A stretch of DNA of 64,000 bases from Turicibacter bilis. GTDB taxonomy: Bacteria > Bacillota_I > Bacilli_A > MOL361 > Turicibacteraceae. The translations under genes and the position numbers were made by a program. Position 1 is the stretch's first letter, and every line of letters begins with the position of its first letter. The stretch is from contig NZ_CP071249.1 of assembly GCF_024499055.1 (NCBI RefSeq), positions 434,001 through 498,000 of the forward strand, read 5' to 3'. The notes beneath the pieces were generated by a model, which worked only from the letters and a program-made list of their open reading frames with translations, ran no database searches and was not told where the DNA came from. Shown here in pieces: positions 25,507 through 35,202 of this stretch.

Positions 25507-27018
25507 ATGGCAGATCGGGTATATATCGCACTAGATCTTAAGAGTTTTTATGCTTCCGTTGAGTGTCATGAGCGAGGATTAGATCCGATGACGACGAATC
25601 TCGTTGTTGCCGATGAAAGTCGGACAGAAAAGACCATCTGCCTTGCGGTTTCTCCTTCCCTTAAGTCGTTTGGTATTTCCGGTAGACCTCGCTTATTTGA
25701 GGTTGAGCAGAAGATTAAAGAAATTAATCATGCTCGTAAACAGAACGCAAATCATCACACGTTTGTTGGTGCGTCGTATGATCAGACGGAGTTGATGAAT
25801 TCGTCCAACTTAGAGGTATCTTATCTTGTTGCCACGCCCAGAATGGCACATTATATCCAGTACAGTACTCGAATTTATGAGGTGTATTTGAAATATATTG
25901 CACCCGAAGATATACATGTTTACAGCATTGACGAGGTATTTATTGATGCGACCCATTATCTTAAGATGTATCAAATGAGCGCTTATGATTTAGCGATGAC
26001 CATGATTCATGATGTTTTAAAAACAACAGGTATCACAGCTACTGCTGGAATTGGAACTAATCTATATTTATGTAAGGTGGCGATGGACATTGTGGCGAAG
26101 AAAATGCCGGCTGATCGATTGGGTGTTCGTATCGCCGAGCTTGATGAAATGACTTATCGAAGGGTTTTATGGGATCATCAGCCCCTCACGTCCTTTTGGC
26201 GTGTTGGGAAAGGTTATGCAACGAAGCTAGAGGCCCATGGGATGTATACGATGGGGGATGTGGCAAGAATGTCCTTATCGGAGGGTGGAGAGAAGTTATT
26301 ATATAAACTATTTGGGGTTCAGGCCGAGTTATTAATTGACCATGCCTGGGGGTGGGAATCTTGTACCATGGCTGATATTAAAGCCTATCAACCTGAAAAT
26401 AGCAGTATCAGTTCAGGACAGATTTTGCAAAGCGCTTATCCAGCTAATAAAGCGAGGTTAGTTGTTCGTGAGATGGCGGATTCTCTTGTGCTTGAAATGG
26501 TTGAGAAAAAGTTAGTCACCAATCACTTAGTATTAGTGATTGATTATGATAGGGAGAGTTTAGCTGATCCAAACATGGCAAGGGATTATATCGAAGAGGT
26601 GACCGTAGACCGATATGGAAGAAAGATTCCAAAGCGTGCACGTGGTTCAAGAAAGCTTGAAGGTCACACGTCCTCAACCACACTGATTATGAATGCGATA
26701 ACGGATTTATTTGATCAAATCGTGAATCAGAAGCTTTTAGTGAGGCGGTTAACGGTGGTGTTTAATCATGTGGTAGATGAGCGGACAGTAAAGTCAATCC
26801 CAACCACGAAGCAACTTGATTTGTTTACCGATTACAGTATCATTGAGGAGAAGCAAAAAAAGAAAGAGGCTACTCTTAAAAAGGAACGTAAGAAACAAGA
26901 AGCGCTATTATCTATTCGTAAAAAGTTTGGAAAAAATGCGATTCTTAAAGGAATGAATTTGGAAGAAGGGGCAACTACAAGAGATAGAAATAATCAAATT
27001 GGCGGTCACAAAGCCTAA
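25507..27018 (+). CDS. Y-family DNA polymerase, UvrX/UmuC type
   Basis: ATG at 25507 with AAAGGAGG upstream gives 503 residues. The catalytic palm shows YIALDLKSFYASVE with the first metal-binding Asp, and YSIDEVFIDATHY with the second Asp-Glu pair. A helix-hairpin-helix thumb region and the little-finger domain follow, with a lysine-rich C-terminal tail. Bacillus UvrX/YqjW-like enzymes of this size copy past damaged bases after SOS induction, and are frequent on phages and mobile elements. A LexA box covers the promoter and a yolD gene follows by 22 bases, the standard gene pair. It lies between repeat blocks 4 and 5. Confidence 0.92.
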   Translation: MADRVYIALDLKSFYASVECHERGLDPMTTNLVVADESRTEKTICLAVSPSLKSFGISGRPRLFEVEQKIKEINHARKQNANHHTFVGASYDQTELMNSSNLEVSYLVATPRMAHYIQYSTRIYEVYLKYIAPEDIHVYSIDEVFIDATHYLKMYQMSAYDLAMTMIHDVLKTTGITATAGIGTNLYLCKVAMDIVAKKMPADRLGVRIAELDEMTYRRVLWDHQPLTSFWRVGKGYATKLEAHGMYTMGDVARMSLSEGGEKLLYKLFGVQAELLIDHAWGWESCTMADIKAYQPENSSISSGQILQSAYPANKARLVVREMADSLVLEMVEKKLVTNHLVLVIDYDRESLADPNMARDYIEEVTVDRYGRKIPKRARGSRKLEGHTSSTTLIMNAITDLFDQIVNQKLLVRRLTVVFNHVVDERTVKSIPTTKQLDLFTDYSIIEEKQKKKEATLKKERKKQEALLSIRKKFGKNAILKGMNLEEGATTRDRNNQIGGHKA

Positions 27019-27040
27019 ACAAAGAATGAGGTGAATACCT

Positions 27041-27469
27041 ATGAATCATAAATATAGCGATATACTACATCTGCCCTATCAAAAATCTAAAAACCATCCC
27101 CCTATGTTAAATAGTCATCGTGCCGCGCAGTTCGCTCCATTTGCGGCACTAACTGGACATGACAGGGCAGTGAGGGAAGTTGCAAGACTAACGGCGGATA
27201 AGGTAGAACTAGATGAATCATCCCTCAACAGGCTAAATGAGAAGATACAACTTTTAAAGGAACATCTCCTGAAGCGGCCGAGGGTCACAATCACCTATTT
27301 TCAACACGATGAAAAAAAATCTGGTGGTGCCTATGTGACGACGAATGGCTATGTGAAAAAGATTGATGATTACCAAAACATCCTTGTGATGAGGGAAGGA
27401 ACTCTCATCTCTTTCTCAGATATTTTTGATATCGAGTGTGATGAACTTTTCTGTGATGAAGGGTTCTAA
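27041..27469 (+). CDS. YolD-like protein
   Basis: A 142-residue member of the YolD family (PF08863), with the characteristic start HLPYQKSKNHPPMLNSHRAAQFAPFAAL and the later strands RVTITYFQHD...GYVKKID, ending in an acidic ISFSDIFDIE part. YolD proteins accompany Y-family polymerases of the UvrX type and are considered their partner or regulator. The ribosome site GAGGTGA lies before the start. It is cotranscribed with the polymerase under the same LexA-controlled promoter. Confidence 0.9.
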   Translation: MNHKYSDILHLPYQKSKNHPPMLNSHRAAQFAPFAALTGHDRAVREVARLTADKVELDESSLNRLNEKIQLLKEHLLKRPRVTITYFQHDEKKSGGAYVTTNGYVKKIDDYQNILVMREGTLISFSDIFDIECDELFCDEGF

Positions 27470-27590
27470 TGAATTCTTCTTATGTTAAAACATGAAATAA
27501 AGTGCCATCTTTAAGAAAAGTTTCCTTGATAGACCTAAGAATCAAGCCCTAGTAGTTGAGAATAACCACCAAACCTTAAAAGATTCCAGT
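27470..27590. other. Spacer between yolD and repeat block 5
   Basis: No gene or clear terminator is seen. The sequence leads directly into the CCCGCTAC arm at 27591, so transcripts of umuC-yolD may run into the repeat. Confidence 0.4.
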
Positions 27591-28670
27591 CCCGCTACCA
27601 TTCGTGATTAAACTTCAATGCTTCCTAATAACAACAGAAAATGGATAGGCTAATCATGTTTGCACATCATTAGCCTTGTCTCATTAGATTTTTAATCTAA
27701 AATAGAGAAATCACTAACCACCAATCACTTTATACGCCCACATCATGCTGATGTTGGTCGTTAGGGCTTGATGTTTAGTTACTATATTTAATACAGCTTG
27801 TCCATAGTAGCGGGAAAATAATTATTATATGTGATGATTATCTTAGTACATGATTTTCATGAAGCTGCTAACTGTTGCAATAGCAACGATTAGCACTTCA
27901 TAAGCCTAAACATTTATTTATAAAAAATTTATTGTTCATAAAAAGTTATCATTCTTCAAGTAGAATGATAGTTTGCAAACAATAAGAAAACCCACACTGC
28001 ACGAGTGCGGTGTGGGTATCCATGATGTTTTGACATAGCATTAAAGCCTTGATAGCAATAAACATGAATTATCCCGCTACAAGAATTTATCTAATTGCAT
28101 TTCACCTAAAGAAACACAATAAGGCATGGATAGGCGAATCATGTTCATCACATCATTCGCCTTTTCTTATTGGATGTTTTATTACAAACAAAGATGATCA
28201 CTAAGCATCAATCCCTTTTTACGCCACATCATACTGATGTTGGGTCAGTGAGGGCTTGCTGTTTAGTTGCTTATTTAACAAAGATAATTCCTATTAGGGG
28301 GATCACGATACTTAGATATAACCTTAGTACAAAGAGGGGCTTCCATCCCAAACGGTTGCAAGCTCATCTGATATTCGTTCTTTAACAGGGGATATTATTT
28401 GTAAAGTCAATCTTCTGATACAAGAGAACGTCTATGTCGCAAGGGGATAAGAACACCCACACGGCAGGATTGCGGTGTGGGTATCCATGATTTTTTGAGA
28501 CTAAGATTAAAAATCCTTTAAACTAATCAGCATAATCCTGTTATAAGACATCTATCTATTTGTACCTCTATCCTACGGATCTAGGTCATAGGCAATTTAG
28601 TTTTAATTCCTTTTCAATCGACTGAAACTAAATGAAATTGTCTCTTTTTGTGGTTTTTGAAAGCGGTGTG
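27591..28670 (+). repeat. Structured repeat array, block 5
   Basis: Complete sites lie at 27591-27814 and 28073-28297 (right arm degenerate, ATTAGGGGG). Modules follow each: 258 bases with TGAAGCTGCTAA/TTAGCACTTCA, one base lost, and CCACAC/GTGTGG; then about 240 bases with a shortened first hairpin and CCACAC/GTGTGG. A further, badly degenerate site seems to lie at about 28540-28650, with arms AATTTAGTTT and AAACTAAAT. The second unit is close to the unit at 11927-12410, so these two share a recent ancestor. Confidence 0.85.
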
Positions 28671-28741
28671 GAAAATAATTGAACTAAAATAGAAAAATAT
28701 GTTATATTTTTATGTAGGATGATGAAAGGTGGGGGAAATGA

Positions 28742-28939
28742 TTGCGAGATTTAAAAAAGCGCTTATATCATATAAAACGAGAGTTGGAGCAGAAATATGA
28801 ATCACCTGAAATAATGATTGAGCGACTGAAAAGAGAAGGAAAGAGTATGGGAGAAATAGAGCAAGAGGTATTAACAATGAATCGTGTGCAAGGCGCATAT
28901 GATTCAATTGCTACAGCGTTAAGAATTTTAGAGAGTTAA
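28742..28939 (+). CDS. Small helical protein of 65 residues, unknown
   Basis: A TTG start 6-7 bases after AAAGGTGGGGG opens a frame with balanced charged residues (LRDLKKRLYHIKRELEQKYES...MGEIEQEVLTMNRVQGAYDSIATALRILES). It should form a helical hairpin or short coiled coil. No family is recognised. The gene lies alone between repeat blocks 5 and 6. A frame of this composition is unlikely by chance, but the start codon choice is tentative. Confidence 0.55.
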   Translation: MRDLKKRLYHIKRELEQKYESPEIMIERLKREGKSMGEIEQEVLTMNRVQGAYDSIATALRILES

Positions 28940-28969
28940 AATGGTAGTGAATGATGCTATTTAATTGCT

Positions 28970-29930
28970 ACAACAAATTATTCAAGGATAAGCTAACGAC
29001 ATTTGCCTATCATTAGCCTTTCCTCATGAGATGGTTTACCCTTGAATACAGTTGGCATTACCTCCACTACCCAACATACTATCGTATCATAGTGGTGATT
29101 GTCTTAATGTTTAGCTATTCTATTTAATAGAGAAAACTCATGATAGTGGGATATTTTTTTCACTATACATAAAGAACAGTCTTTGTATATAAAATTGATA
29201 AAAGCCCTAACTGTTGCAAGTCAACGATTGGGGCTTTTATCATATAAAAAATAGGAATACAAAGCCCGTAACTAACGGTTCAGTGGTGAATCCGTAGACG
29301 GAAGGCACTGAACTGGTAGTTACTCTTTGTACTAAATACTATCTACTGATTAAGGAAGAAATTAAAGTAGAAAGACAAATAAGAAAACCAACACGGCACG
29401 ATTGCGGTGTTGGTATCCATTGCTCCCTGTGGCATAGATATAAAAGGGGATTGAATTAATCATGAGCTATCCCGCTACAAGGAATTTTCTAACTTCATTG
29501 CTCCCAAAGAAATAGATTAAAGCATGGATAGGCTAATCACGTTAAAACGTCATTAGCCTTTTCTCATTGGATTGTTTCCTAATAAGAGGATCACTAAATA
29601 TTTAATTCCCACCCGGCCGACATACTAGCGTATGTTTAGGGCGGTGTGACTTGATATTTAGTGTTTATATCTAATAGAGATGACACAAAGTAGCGGGACA
29701 ATTATTTCTATACCTAGTGATAGTCTTTATACAGAGGGGATGAAGTGCTAACTGTTGCAGCAGCAATAATTACCACTTCATCATTCTAATCCTAAATTTA
29801 TAAACAATTAAGGGTTCATAAAAAAAACACTCACTCTTCTAAGTAAAATATTTCTTCACAAACCATAAGAAAACAAACACGGCATAAATGCGGTGTTGGT
29901 ATCCATCATGTTTTGAGATAGATTTATCCA
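28970..29930 (+). repeat. Structured repeat array, block 6
   Basis: The first site is decayed at its left end (first hairpin at about 28985-29027, right arm TAGTGGG at 29143-29149). Its 320-base module is well kept: AAAAGCCCTAA/TTGGGGCTTTT, GTAACTA/TAGTTAC with AACGGTTCAGTG/CACTGAACT, and CCAACAC/GTGTTGG. A complete site spans 29471-29697, with inner arms changed to ACTAAATATTTAA. The last module has TGAAGTGCTAA/TTACCACTTCA and ends with a CAAACAC/GTGTTGG hairpin at about 29875-29902. A coincidental 5' frame does not code. Confidence 0.88.
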
Positions 29931-30064
29931 AAGGGAGATTTTAAAATGGATTGACCGTGTATTCGTAATGTGTTATTCTTGCGATTTATACAGGATGTTT
30001 AAAACCGAAAATATAAACGGAATCATATGGAATATCCTTGCCATTCTTGTTACTCTTTTTTTAA

Positions 30065-30310
30065 TTATTTATCAATATTTTTTAAAAAACAAACTTTTTT
30101 TATGAGCTTATAAATTAAAGGACTAAATATTAACAACAGTATAATTAGTGTTAAAACTTCTTGAGGAATTAAAGTGGTACTAACTGACAAGTCTTCTGGT
30201 GAGGTGATACCACTTGAAATCGTAAGTGGTGAAGTTTCAATTGATGTGGAAGTTGGCAGTGAGTAAAATAAAACAGAAATTAAAAGTATAAAACAAATTA
30301 TCAAAAGCAT
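30065..30310 (-). CDS. Small protein with two membrane segments, unknown
   Basis: An 81-residue minus-strand frame with AGGAAAG 6 bases before the ATG. Residues 1-20 and 50-68 are hydrophobic helices. The segment between is rich in threonine and serine (PTSTSIETSPLTISSGITSPEDLSVSTT) and would face outside. The end KKVCFLKNIDK is basic. The first helix could also be a signal peptide. No family is recognised. It lies alone between repeat block 6 and IS256 copy 2. Confidence 0.55.
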   Translation of the reverse strand: MLLIICFILLISVLFYSLPTSTSIETSPLTISSGITSPEDLSVSTTLIPQEVLTLIILLLIFSPLIYKLIKKVCFLKNIDK

Positions 30311-30509
30311 ATTATCTTTCCTAATGTTTTCTTAAGTTTATTATACAATTAAATATTGATAAAAAAATCACTAATATTGACAACTATATTAATTTTAGAT
30401 AATCTTCAAAGAAAGATATTAATTAGAATTTATCAACCTTATTTTAAAACAGTGCCTTGATTAAAAAGTAGGGGAGTGGTTAGAAGCACGGGAGGTAGAC
30501 ATTTTTTAA

Positions 30510-31850
30510 GAGCCTGTCAAGTTAAGTGTGTAAACTAATTTTTAAAAATTATAGATAGGGTGTTAAACGATCTGGGTATAAGATTAATAATTGATTTAAT
30601 ATTTGACTCCAATTTGAAAGTTGACGTCGCCACTTCTTAGTAACTTCCATGGTTTGAAGATAGATTAATTTCATCACCGATGTTTCATTTGGAAAAGCTC
30701 CTTTTCCTTTTAGAACTTTTCTTAATTGGCTATTGTAGCTTTCAATGGCGTTTGTCGTATAAATCATTTTTCGAATTTCTTTAGGAAAATTAAAGAGTTG
30801 ATAAACTTCTTCGATGTTATTTTCCCACACTCTAACGGCTAAAGGTACCAGGGGACTCCATTTATTTTTAAAGGTCTCAAAGGCTTGTTCTGCTACTGAT
30901 CGATTAATCGCTTGATAGATTTGTTTTAAATCATAACAGAATGATTTTCTATCTTGATAAGAAACAAATTTCGTTGATTGTCGGATTAAATGAACTAAAC
31001 AACGTTGAACGAGGGCATGAGGAAAAACAGCTTGAATGGCCTGTTTAAAGCCACTTAAACCATCCACACAGGCAATACAAATATCTTGCACTCCACGAGC
31101 CTTTAATTCATCTAATAAACTCATCCAATAAGAGGCACTTTCTGCTTCTCCGATAGAGAGGCTTAAAACATCTTTGCGACCATCTAAAGACACACCTATG
31201 ATACAGTAAACTGCTTTGTTTGAGGCACTCATTCCATCACGCACTTTGACATGAAGCGCATCTAAATAAATGATAGGATAAACAGGCTCTAAAGGCCGTT
31301 GTTGCCAATCTTGAATCAGTGGAATCACTTTATCAGTTACAGCAGAGATCGTTTCATGTGACGTTTCAAAGCCATAAATCTCTGCTAATGTTTTAGAAAT
31401 ATCACGCGTTGATAAACCTTTAGCATAAAGCGATAGAATCTTTTCTTCAATTCCGATGACATTGGTTTGACGTTTAGGCACGATTTGAGGTTCAAATGAA
31501 CCTTGCCGATCTCTGGGAGTCTGAATCGTTGTTTCACCAAGACGCGTTTGAATGGTTTTAGATTGACGTCCATTTCGTGCATTTGAAGTTGATTTATTAC
31601 GAAAATCATATCGGCTATATCCTAGATGTTGATCTAATTCAGCTTCTAATGCTTGTTCAATAAAGCCTCCAAACATGTCTAATAAAACAGCTTCAATATC
31701 ACTAGCAGATTTAATGTTGTATTCATCTTGGAGGAGATTAAATAATTGGTTCATCGTAGCTTTTCTTGTCATAAATAATAAACTCCTTTGAAATAGTTAA
31801 CTTATTATGGTAACTGTTCTAAGAGTTTACACACTTTATCTTACACCCTC
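30510..31850 (-). mobile_element. IS256-family insertion sequence, copy 2 (1341 bp)
   Basis: The target duplication TTTTTTAA flanks the element at 30502-30509 and 31851-31858. Length and sequence equal copy 1 at 20893, including transposase and both ends, so one of them transposed recently. The site hit is a short AT-rich stretch between a small gene and the secreted protein gene at 32172. Confidence 0.95.
30549..31772 (-). CDS. IS256-family transposase (mutator type), identical to copy 1
   Basis: A 407-residue product with the same residues as the protein at 20932-22155: the DDE motifs in YLDALHVKV, CVDGLSGF and NAIESYN. The frame is intact. The identity of two copies 9.6 kb apart means homologous recombination could delete or invert the genes between them; both lie in the same orientation, so deletion of the GNAT-to-umuC segment is the expected outcome. 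Confidence 0.95.
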   Translation of the reverse strand: MTRKATMNQLFNLLQDEYNIKSASDIEAVLLDMFGGFIEQALEAELDQHLGYSRYDFRNKSTSNARNGRQSKTIQTRLGETTIQTPRDRQGSFEPQIVPKRQTNVIGIEEKILSLYAKGLSTRDISKTLAEIYGFETSHETISAVTDKVIPLIQDWQQRPLEPVYPIIYLDALHVKVRDGMSASNKAVYCIIGVSLDGRKDVLSLSIGEAESASYWMSLLDELKARGVQDICIACVDGLSGFKQAIQAVFPHALVQRCLVHLIRQSTKFVSYQDRKSFCYDLKQIYQAINRSVAEQAFETFKNKWSPLVPLAVRVWENNIEEVYQLFNFPKEIRKMIYTTNAIESYNSQLRKVLKGKGAFPNETSVMKLIYLQTMEVTKKWRRQLSNWSQILNQLLILYPDRLTPYL

Positions 31851-31925
31851 TTTTTTAAGGTAAAAACTCGAAAAAACAATGCTGATTCAACTGGTTTTAG
31901 TGCTACGTTATCTTTAAAAACAAGA

Positions 31926-32006
31926 AAAAGCAGGTAAGAATGAAGTAAATAACGACATATAAGAGAGAATGAGTGTCGATTATTTACTATTTCCTATCTG
32001 CTTTTA
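31926..32006 (+). terminator. Long terminator-like hairpin
   Basis: AAAAGCAG pairs with CTGCTTTT, followed inside by AGTAAATAACGACA/TGTCGATTATTTACT, giving an interrupted stem of over 25 bp before TTTT. A short open stretch between IS256 and this hairpin could be the tail of a gene broken by the insertion. Confidence 0.6.
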
Positions 32007-32171
32007 TAGCGATAAAATTAATATTACTAGTTTAAAACTCTCTAGAACCTCATATCTACTCTTAATCCCATTTAAACTTACATCCACCACCTACATTTTT
32101 CTAAAAATTTACACAAAAAGAAATATATGTTAATATATAAACGTTTTCTAAAGTTTATAGGAGGGGTTAGG

Positions 32172-33149
32172 ATGAAATTTTTCAAAAAAAGAATAAAACA
32201 ATTTATTAGTTTAATCTGTGCACTTGCAGTATTAACACCTTATAATTTAAACGTTAGTGCAAATGATGATGTAAAGATTATTGAATTAGAAAATAGTGAA
32301 CGTCTTGATGAATTACACGTAGAGCTAAGCGAGTTAATATTTATTGATGACGAACAACTTAAAGAAAAAGAAAAAGAAAGAATTTTAGAAGAAATGGTGA
32401 GTTTGGGTGCGGAAATTTTAACTCAAGAACAAGTTAATAGAAAATTACCTGTATCTCAACGTGTATCTTATCCTAGTACAACTAGTAATGTTACTTGGAC
32501 ATCTAGAAGAACTGTTGTTCTGAAATATGGAGTTAACTATGAAGTTCAAGTCATCACTGCTGTTCCTACAAGCACATCTAGTAGTTTAGCTAAATCTATA
32601 TCAAAAACAACAATTAAGTCATCATCACAGCTAATTAGTGCTGGTGCGTTGAAAATATTTGATTATGCTGCAAATGCTGCTATTTCATCAATATCTGGTT
32701 TTGCAGGTACTGCTATTTCATTATATCAATTAGCAGGAGACGTATTTAGCTCATCACAAATGGTAAGTAATGGTGAAGCTACTTACACTGGAACTGTTGG
32801 TACGCAAGTAAAATTCTGTTATGTTAAGAAGAATGGAGAATCAGATAATAATCAGCAATTATCATTTAGAGCAAATGCAGCTACAACATCAGTTTCTACT
32901 GCAATTCCCAACTTTACGTGCTCTGGAAATGGAAGTTTAGGATGTACAGCTGATAACATTAACAAAAAAGTTAACTCTACTCACAAATCTAAAGAGTTTG
33001 ATAATGTTTATAATAACGCAATAGATAATTTCAGAAAAGGTACTTCTACCTATTCTTCGGCAGGTACTATAACATTAAAAGGTGCCCAAGGAAAAACAGT
33101 AACTAGTTTCACAGCTAGTATGCCATCACATATGGGACAAATTTACTAA
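32172..33149 (+). CDS. Secreted protein of unknown function
   Basis: ATG at 32172 is chosen by the site AGGAGGGG 6 bases upstream; the frame is open to 32127. The 325-residue product begins with a clear signal peptide (MKFFKKRIKQFISLICAL...NVSA, cleavage after about residue 30). The next 90 residues are acidic and helical. The middle (about residues 150-210) is rich in serine, threonine and alanine, with a hydrophobic stretch (ISAGALKIFDYAANAAISSISGFAGTAISLYQLAG) that could insert into a membrane or pack as helices. There are three cysteines in the C-terminal third. A membrane-anchored protein gene follows after 2 bases, so both work together. I do not recognise a family; a toxin, bacteriocin or surface protein are all possible. 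Confidence 0.65.
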   Translation: MKFFKKRIKQFISLICALAVLTPYNLNVSANDDVKIIELENSERLDELHVELSELIFIDDEQLKEKEKERILEEMVSLGAEILTQEQVNRKLPVSQRVSYPSTTSNVTWTSRRTVVLKYGVNYEVQVITAVPTSTSSSLAKSISKTTIKSSSQLISAGALKIFDYAANAAISSISGFAGTAISLYQLAGDVFSSSQMVSNGEATYTGTVGTQVKFCYVKKNGESDNNQQLSFRANAATTSVSTAIPNFTCSGNGSLGCTADNINKKVNSTHKSKEFDNVYNNAIDNFRKGTSTYSSAGTITLKGAQGKTVTSFTASMPSHMGQIY

Positions 33150-33151
33150 TT

Positions 33152-33640
33152 ATGATTAAAAAAGTTATTCTTTCGTTACTGGTTAGTTTTATTAGCGTAA
33201 TATGTTATTTATCTTTCGTTGGTATCAAACAAGAAATATTTCAAGAATTCTCTGCGATTGAGTTTGACGATATCAGTCATATCGAACTCAATAAAACAAC
33301 TGTAAAAATCCAAGGGGTATTGACCAAAAAAACATTCCTAGAAGACGGATTTAACGGTAGGATAGAAATAAATAACAATGAACTCACAAAAAAAGAACCT
33401 ATGTTTATCGAATTAATTGAAGAAAATAATGGTTATATTGGCATTATAAGTGTTAATTTAGATGAACAGGGTTCAATACCTCATTTGTTACCAGTTGGCG
33501 TAATCACATTTTACACGCCAAAAGATTTCAGTAAAATTGTTTTTAATATTATAAACTCTTCCAATGTCATAGTAGGACCTGCTAAAACATTGGAAGAGGC
33601 AAAAGTTTTAAAAGATGATATACTACTTCACGTAAAATAA
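33152..33640 (+). CDS. Membrane-anchored partner of the secreted protein, unknown
   Basis: The start codon lies 2 bases after the stop of the previous gene, so the two are translationally coupled. The 162-residue product has one N-terminal membrane segment (about residues 5-25) and an extracellular domain of mostly beta character (IELNKTTVKIQGVLTKKTF, then GRIEINNNELTKKEPMFIELIE). There is no lipobox and no known domain. In bacteriocin-like pairs such a second gene often encodes immunity, but nothing in the sequence proves this. A strong terminator follows. Confidence 0.6.
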   Translation: MIKKVILSLLVSFISVICYLSFVGIKQEIFQEFSAIEFDDISHIELNKTTVKIQGVLTKKTFLEDGFNGRIEINNNELTKKEPMFIELIEENNGYIGIISVNLDEQGSIPHLLPVGVITFYTPKDFSKIVFNIINSSNVIVGPAKTLEEAKVLKDDILLHVK

Positions 33641-33675
33641 AGGACTACTGGGGGTTGCTCAGTAGTCCTTTATTT
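33635..33675 (+). terminator. Terminator of the secreted protein gene pair
   Basis: A perfect 16-bp stem AAATAAAGGACTACTG / CAGTAGTCCTTTATTT with a 9-base loop. Its left arm includes the stop codon of the upstream gene. Confidence 0.9.
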
Positions 33676-33735
33676 TAAAATCCTTTTTATTATTTTAGAC
33701 TGTTTTAGTTGATTTCATAGTTCCTTAAAAAAAAG

Positions 33736-35126
33736 GAGTCTTCACCAGAAATGGTGCTTGACTAAATAAATGCTTATATTTACCTATAAAAAAAACATCT
33801 AAAATCTTGTACTTTAGTAAGTGCGACCAAACCAAAGTTAGGAGATTTTAGATGCACTTACATCATATCAATGATTTAATTCAATTACAAGATGTTACAG
33901 TCAGTAACTATCATATTTCTGAAGATCATGTTTTAGTTTTAAGCATGTGTCCAACAAAGAGTAAACAACCTTGTCCTTGTTGCCATACTCAAGCATTTGT
34001 TATTTGTAAAGGTAGCCGTCAAAAACTACGTCAAGTTAGACATTTACGTTGTTTCAATCGTGAAACCATTTTATTGATTCCGATGAAGCGTCTTTTCTGT
34101 AAACAGTGTGAAGTTTCTTTTACCTATCAATATGCATTTTTGACAGGGAAAACTCGCTATACAAACGATTATAAACGTGAACTTTCTAAACCGTTAGTCG
34201 GTACCACTGTTAAACAATTAACAGATACGTTTAAGGTCCCTTACTCAACTGGTGAACGCTTCATTAAGCAACATCTTGCTCATTTAATTCCGTCTATTCA
34301 AAGAAAAGTGATCGCTGCTGCTCAAGGATCAACTCGGCTCATATTAGGCATTGATGATTTTGCGATTCGAAAAGGTCATACTTATAATACAGGATTTCAT
34401 GACCTAAGAAATGGTAACCTGTTAACATTAGTCATGGGAAGAACTTATCAAACGTTAATTCAAAATCAAGGCTTAATGAAGCAACTCAAAGAGTTGAAAC
34501 CCTACGCTGTTGTGATGGATTTAGCACGTTCTTATCACAAGTTTGTTGCTGAAGTTTTTCCTGATGCTATCCGAATTGCTGACCGATTTCATGTGAATCG
34601 TTATCTAACAGATGCCTTACAGGCTGTGAGAAGACGGATTAGTTTATCGCTAACACCGGAAAGTCGTAAATATTTGAAACGAAATAAAAACCTTATCGGT
34701 AAACGATATGATTCTTTGAGCGAGAAAGAAGAACGAAAATTAGGAAAACTTCTAAGCTATTCAAAAGAACTGACGGAAGTGTATGCCATTAAAGAATCAC
34801 TGATTAATTGGTATGAATTAAGTGATGAAACAAATTCTTATAGACGTTTAATTCAATGGATTGCTCGAGCTAAAGCCCTAAATATTCCTGAATTAACTGA
34901 AGCACTTAAACCTTTTGAAAATTGGACAGAAGAAATTTCTAATTACCATAAGTGTCGTTACACAAATGGTTCAGTAGAAGGACGAAATAATAAAATTAAA
35001 ACATTAATTCGAAGAAGTTATTTTCTTCCGAATCGAACGATCTATGAGAATAGAATCTTGTTGGAATGTAATGAACGATTTTTTATAGATGAATTAAGTG
35101 TCAAGAACCAATTTTGGTGTTGAGCC
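33736..35126 (+). mobile_element. ISL3-family insertion sequence (1391 bp)
   Basis: The duplication AAAAAAAG flanks the element (33728-33735 and 35127-35134). The ends are imperfect inverted repeats of about 25 bp; both contain CACCA...AAATTGGT-like inner dyads and TTGAC. It inserted in an A-rich stretch between the secreted protein pair and the gene at 35203. Ends and transposase are intact, so it may be active. Confidence 0.9.
33852..35123 (+). CDS. ISL3-family transposase
   Basis: A 423-residue protein. The N-terminal zinc site has CPCCHTQAFVICKG and RRLFCKQCEVSF-like cysteine pairs, then a helix-turn-helix. The DDE domain shows LGIDDFAIRKGHTY (first Asp), VVMDLARSYHKFV (second Asp) and the C-terminal NGSVEGRNNKIKTLIRRSY with the conserved glutamate. 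Length and order match the ISL3 group. The stop codon lies 3 bases before the element's end. Confidence 0.95.
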   Translation: MHLHHINDLIQLQDVTVSNYHISEDHVLVLSMCPTKSKQPCPCCHTQAFVICKGSRQKLRQVRHLRCFNRETILLIPMKRLFCKQCEVSFTYQYAFLTGKTRYTNDYKRELSKPLVGTTVKQLTDTFKVPYSTGERFIKQHLAHLIPSIQRKVIAAAQGSTRLILGIDDFAIRKGHTYNTGFHDLRNGNLLTLVMGRTYQTLIQNQGLMKQLKELKPYAVVMDLARSYHKFVAEVFPDAIRIADRFHVNRYLTDALQAVRRRISLSLTPESRKYLKRNKNLIGKRYDSLSEKEERKLGKLLSYSKELTEVYAIKESLINWYELSDETNSYRRLIQWIARAKALNIPELTEALKPFENWTEEISNYHKCRYTNGSVEGRNNKIKTLIRRSYFLPNRTIYENRILLECNERFFIDELSVKNQFWC

Positions 35127-35202
35127 AAAAAAAGACAATAAATTTAATTTTTATATGTTATGATACACTTATAAAACAGTTAATAAAAAAGGGGGGATAA
35201 CT

